From positions 1 through 13,958 of the forward strand of contig JAQVAR010000014.1 in the NCBI GenBank assembly GCA_028690725.1: a stretch of 13,958 bases of DNA. Reading direction: 5' to 3'. Under the pieces are notes generated by a model. The model was not told the DNA's origin and did not search any database. It saw only the letters and a list, made by a program, of their open reading frames with translations. This document shows, one piece after another, positions 13,062 to 13,958 of the stretch. The position numbers and the translations under genes are program-made. Source of the stretch: Candidatus Iainarchaeum sp. Its GTDB lineage: Archaea; Iainarchaeota; Iainarchaeia; Iainarchaeales; JAAZKV01. Position 1 is the first letter of the stretch. Every line of letters starts with the position of its first letter.

Positions 13062-13958
13062 ATGATTATTATGGTACAAAAAATAGAATTATTGAAAGAA
13101 ATAAGCGAAAAATTAAAAGAAATAATTCCAAGAGAAGTAGAAATTTCAAAAATAGAATTGGAAGGGCCGGAAGTAGTATTGTATACTAGAACACCAACTG
13201 CTTTTTATGGAACAACAAACTTAGTTTCAAAAATCGCTTTTGAACTAAAAAAAAGAGTTAATATTAGAGTTGATAAAAAAGATTTAATGGGAAAAGAAGA
13301 AGCTTTAAAAAAATTAAAAGAAATGTTACCAGCAGAAGCAGAAGTGAAATCAATTAATTTTAATGAACCATTTTGTGAAGTAGTAATAGAAGCAATAAAA
13401 AAAGGTTTGGTAATAGGAAAAGGTGGAGAACTAAGTAAGAGAATAATATTAGAAACTGGTTGGACGCCAGATATTTTGAGAGCACCAACAAGTGAATCAA
13501 AAACGTTAAGTGGTATAAGAAGTTATTTGTTAAGACATGCTGATGAAAGAAAAAAATTTTTATTAGAAACAGCAGAAAAAATTTATTCAAAACCAAGTGA
13601 ATCAATACACAAATGGATTAGACTAACTGCTCTCGGTGGTTACAGAGAAGTTGGAAGAAGTTCATCATTGTTAGAAACCGAACATACTAAAATATTGTTG
13701 GACGCAGGAGTAAACTTTTCAGATTCTGATCCTTATCCTTATATTGATGCACTTAATTATCCGTTGAGTGAAATTGATGCTGTTGTAATAAGCCATGCAC
13801 ACTCTGATCATCATATCTTGTTACCATATTTAGGAAAATTGGGTTTTCAAGGACCAATATTTTGTACAGAACCAACAAGAGATTTAATGGCTCTAATACA
13901 ATTTGATTATATAAAAGTTAATTCAGCAAATGGAAAAGATGTTCCTTTCTCAGAACAA
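13062..13958 (+). CDS. fttA: aCPSF1/FttA: KH-domain beta-CASP ribonuclease, transcription termination factor (partial, N-terminal 299 residues)
   Basis: Archaeal aCPSF1 (FttA) is the CPSF73-like metallo-beta-lactamase/beta-CASP nuclease that cleaves nascent RNA and drives transcription termination. The visible part holds the N-terminal KH region (about 1-150; GLVIGKGGELSKRI gives the GxxG-type loop near residue 115), then the start of the metallo-beta-lactamase fold at about 186 (IRLTALGGYREVGRSSSLLE) with the strand KILLDAG. Zinc motif 2 is intact: HAHSDH at 245-250. The segment GFQGPIFCTEPT is typical of the family. The frame leaves the window at its end, so motifs 3-4 and the beta-CASP domain are not seen; full length is normally about 630-640 aa. 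Two ATGs in frame (13062 and 13071) both lack a strong Shine-Dalgarno, so the exact start is uncertain by three residues. Confidence 0.95.
   Translation, partial: MIIMVQKIELLKEISEKLKEIIPREVEISKIELEGPEVVLYTRTPTAFYGTTNLVSKIAFELKKRVNIRVDKKDLMGKEEALKKLKEMLPAEAEVKSINFNEPFCEVVIEAIKKGLVIGKGGELSKRIILETGWTPDILRAPTSESKTLSGIRSYLLRHADERKKFLLETAEKIYSKPSESIHKWIRLTALGGYREVGRSSSLLETEHTKILLDAGVNFSDSDPYPYIDALNYPLSEIDAVVISHAHSDHHILLPYLGKLGFQGPIFCTEPTRDLMALIQFDYIKVNSANGKDVPFSEQ

Noticed and set aside
13360..13605. Minus-strand Leu/Phe-rich frame resembling a membrane protein
   Set aside because: It lies opposite the KH region of aCPSF1; the apparent hydrophobicity is the complement of Lys/Glu codons.
1..13958. 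Search for tRNA genes, rRNA, CRISPR arrays, insertion-sequence ends and box C/D RNAs
   Set aside because: No cloverleaf with a GTTCRANNC-type T-arm, regularly spaced repeat, transposase or paired C/D boxes was found by reading; an RNA gene with weak signals could still be missed.

Overview
The window comes from a very AT-rich archaeon. The evidence is a set of archaeal or archaeo-eukaryotic genes: the Hel308 helicase, archaeal NAC, a 20S proteasome beta subunit, a long SlyD-like FKBP and the KH/beta-CASP termination nuclease aCPSF1/FttA. Start sites either carry a GGAGGTGA-type Shine-Dalgarno or sit about 25-30 bp below an AT-rich TATA box, as expected for leaderless archaeal mRNAs. The low GC, Lys/Asn-rich proteins and short intergenic gaps suggest a DPANN-type lineage (Woesearchaeota/Pacearchaeota-like). 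That placement is inference.

Layout. 1-2285 (-): N-terminal 761 residues of a large membrane-anchored surface protein, cut by the window edge. 2456-6046 (-): Hel308 helicase interrupted in motif V by a 508-residue intein with a LAGLIDADG endonuclease and an unusual CxxC/winged-helix/CxxC insert. 6123-6932 (-): sugar-nucleotide-type nucleotidyltransferase, tightly divergent from a small basic protein (6960-7217, +). 7220-8483 (-): a run of six small genes. Four are tiny (24, 41, 71 and 44 aa), each with a good Shine-Dalgarno, and they lead into a VapB/VapC toxin-antitoxin pair with a 24-bp perfect palindrome over its promoter. 8610-9929 (-): two uncharacterised proteins in one operon. 9998-10327 (+): archaeal NAC. 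10334-11380 (-): membrane-anchored extracellular protein. 11469-13958 (+): FKBP, proteasome beta and the N-terminal part of aCPSF1/FttA.

How the genes fit together. The right third (NAC, FKBP, proteasome beta, aCPSF1) is core housekeeping: nascent-chain handling, folding, proteolysis and transcription termination. The left and middle thirds are accessory: a surface protein, an intein with homing endonuclease, and a toxin-antitoxin/mini-gene cluster. The most interesting parts are the mini-gene cluster with its regulatory sequences (7599-8591) and the accessory DNA-binding-like module inside the Hel308 intein. No tRNA, rRNA, CRISPR array or insertion sequence was seen.
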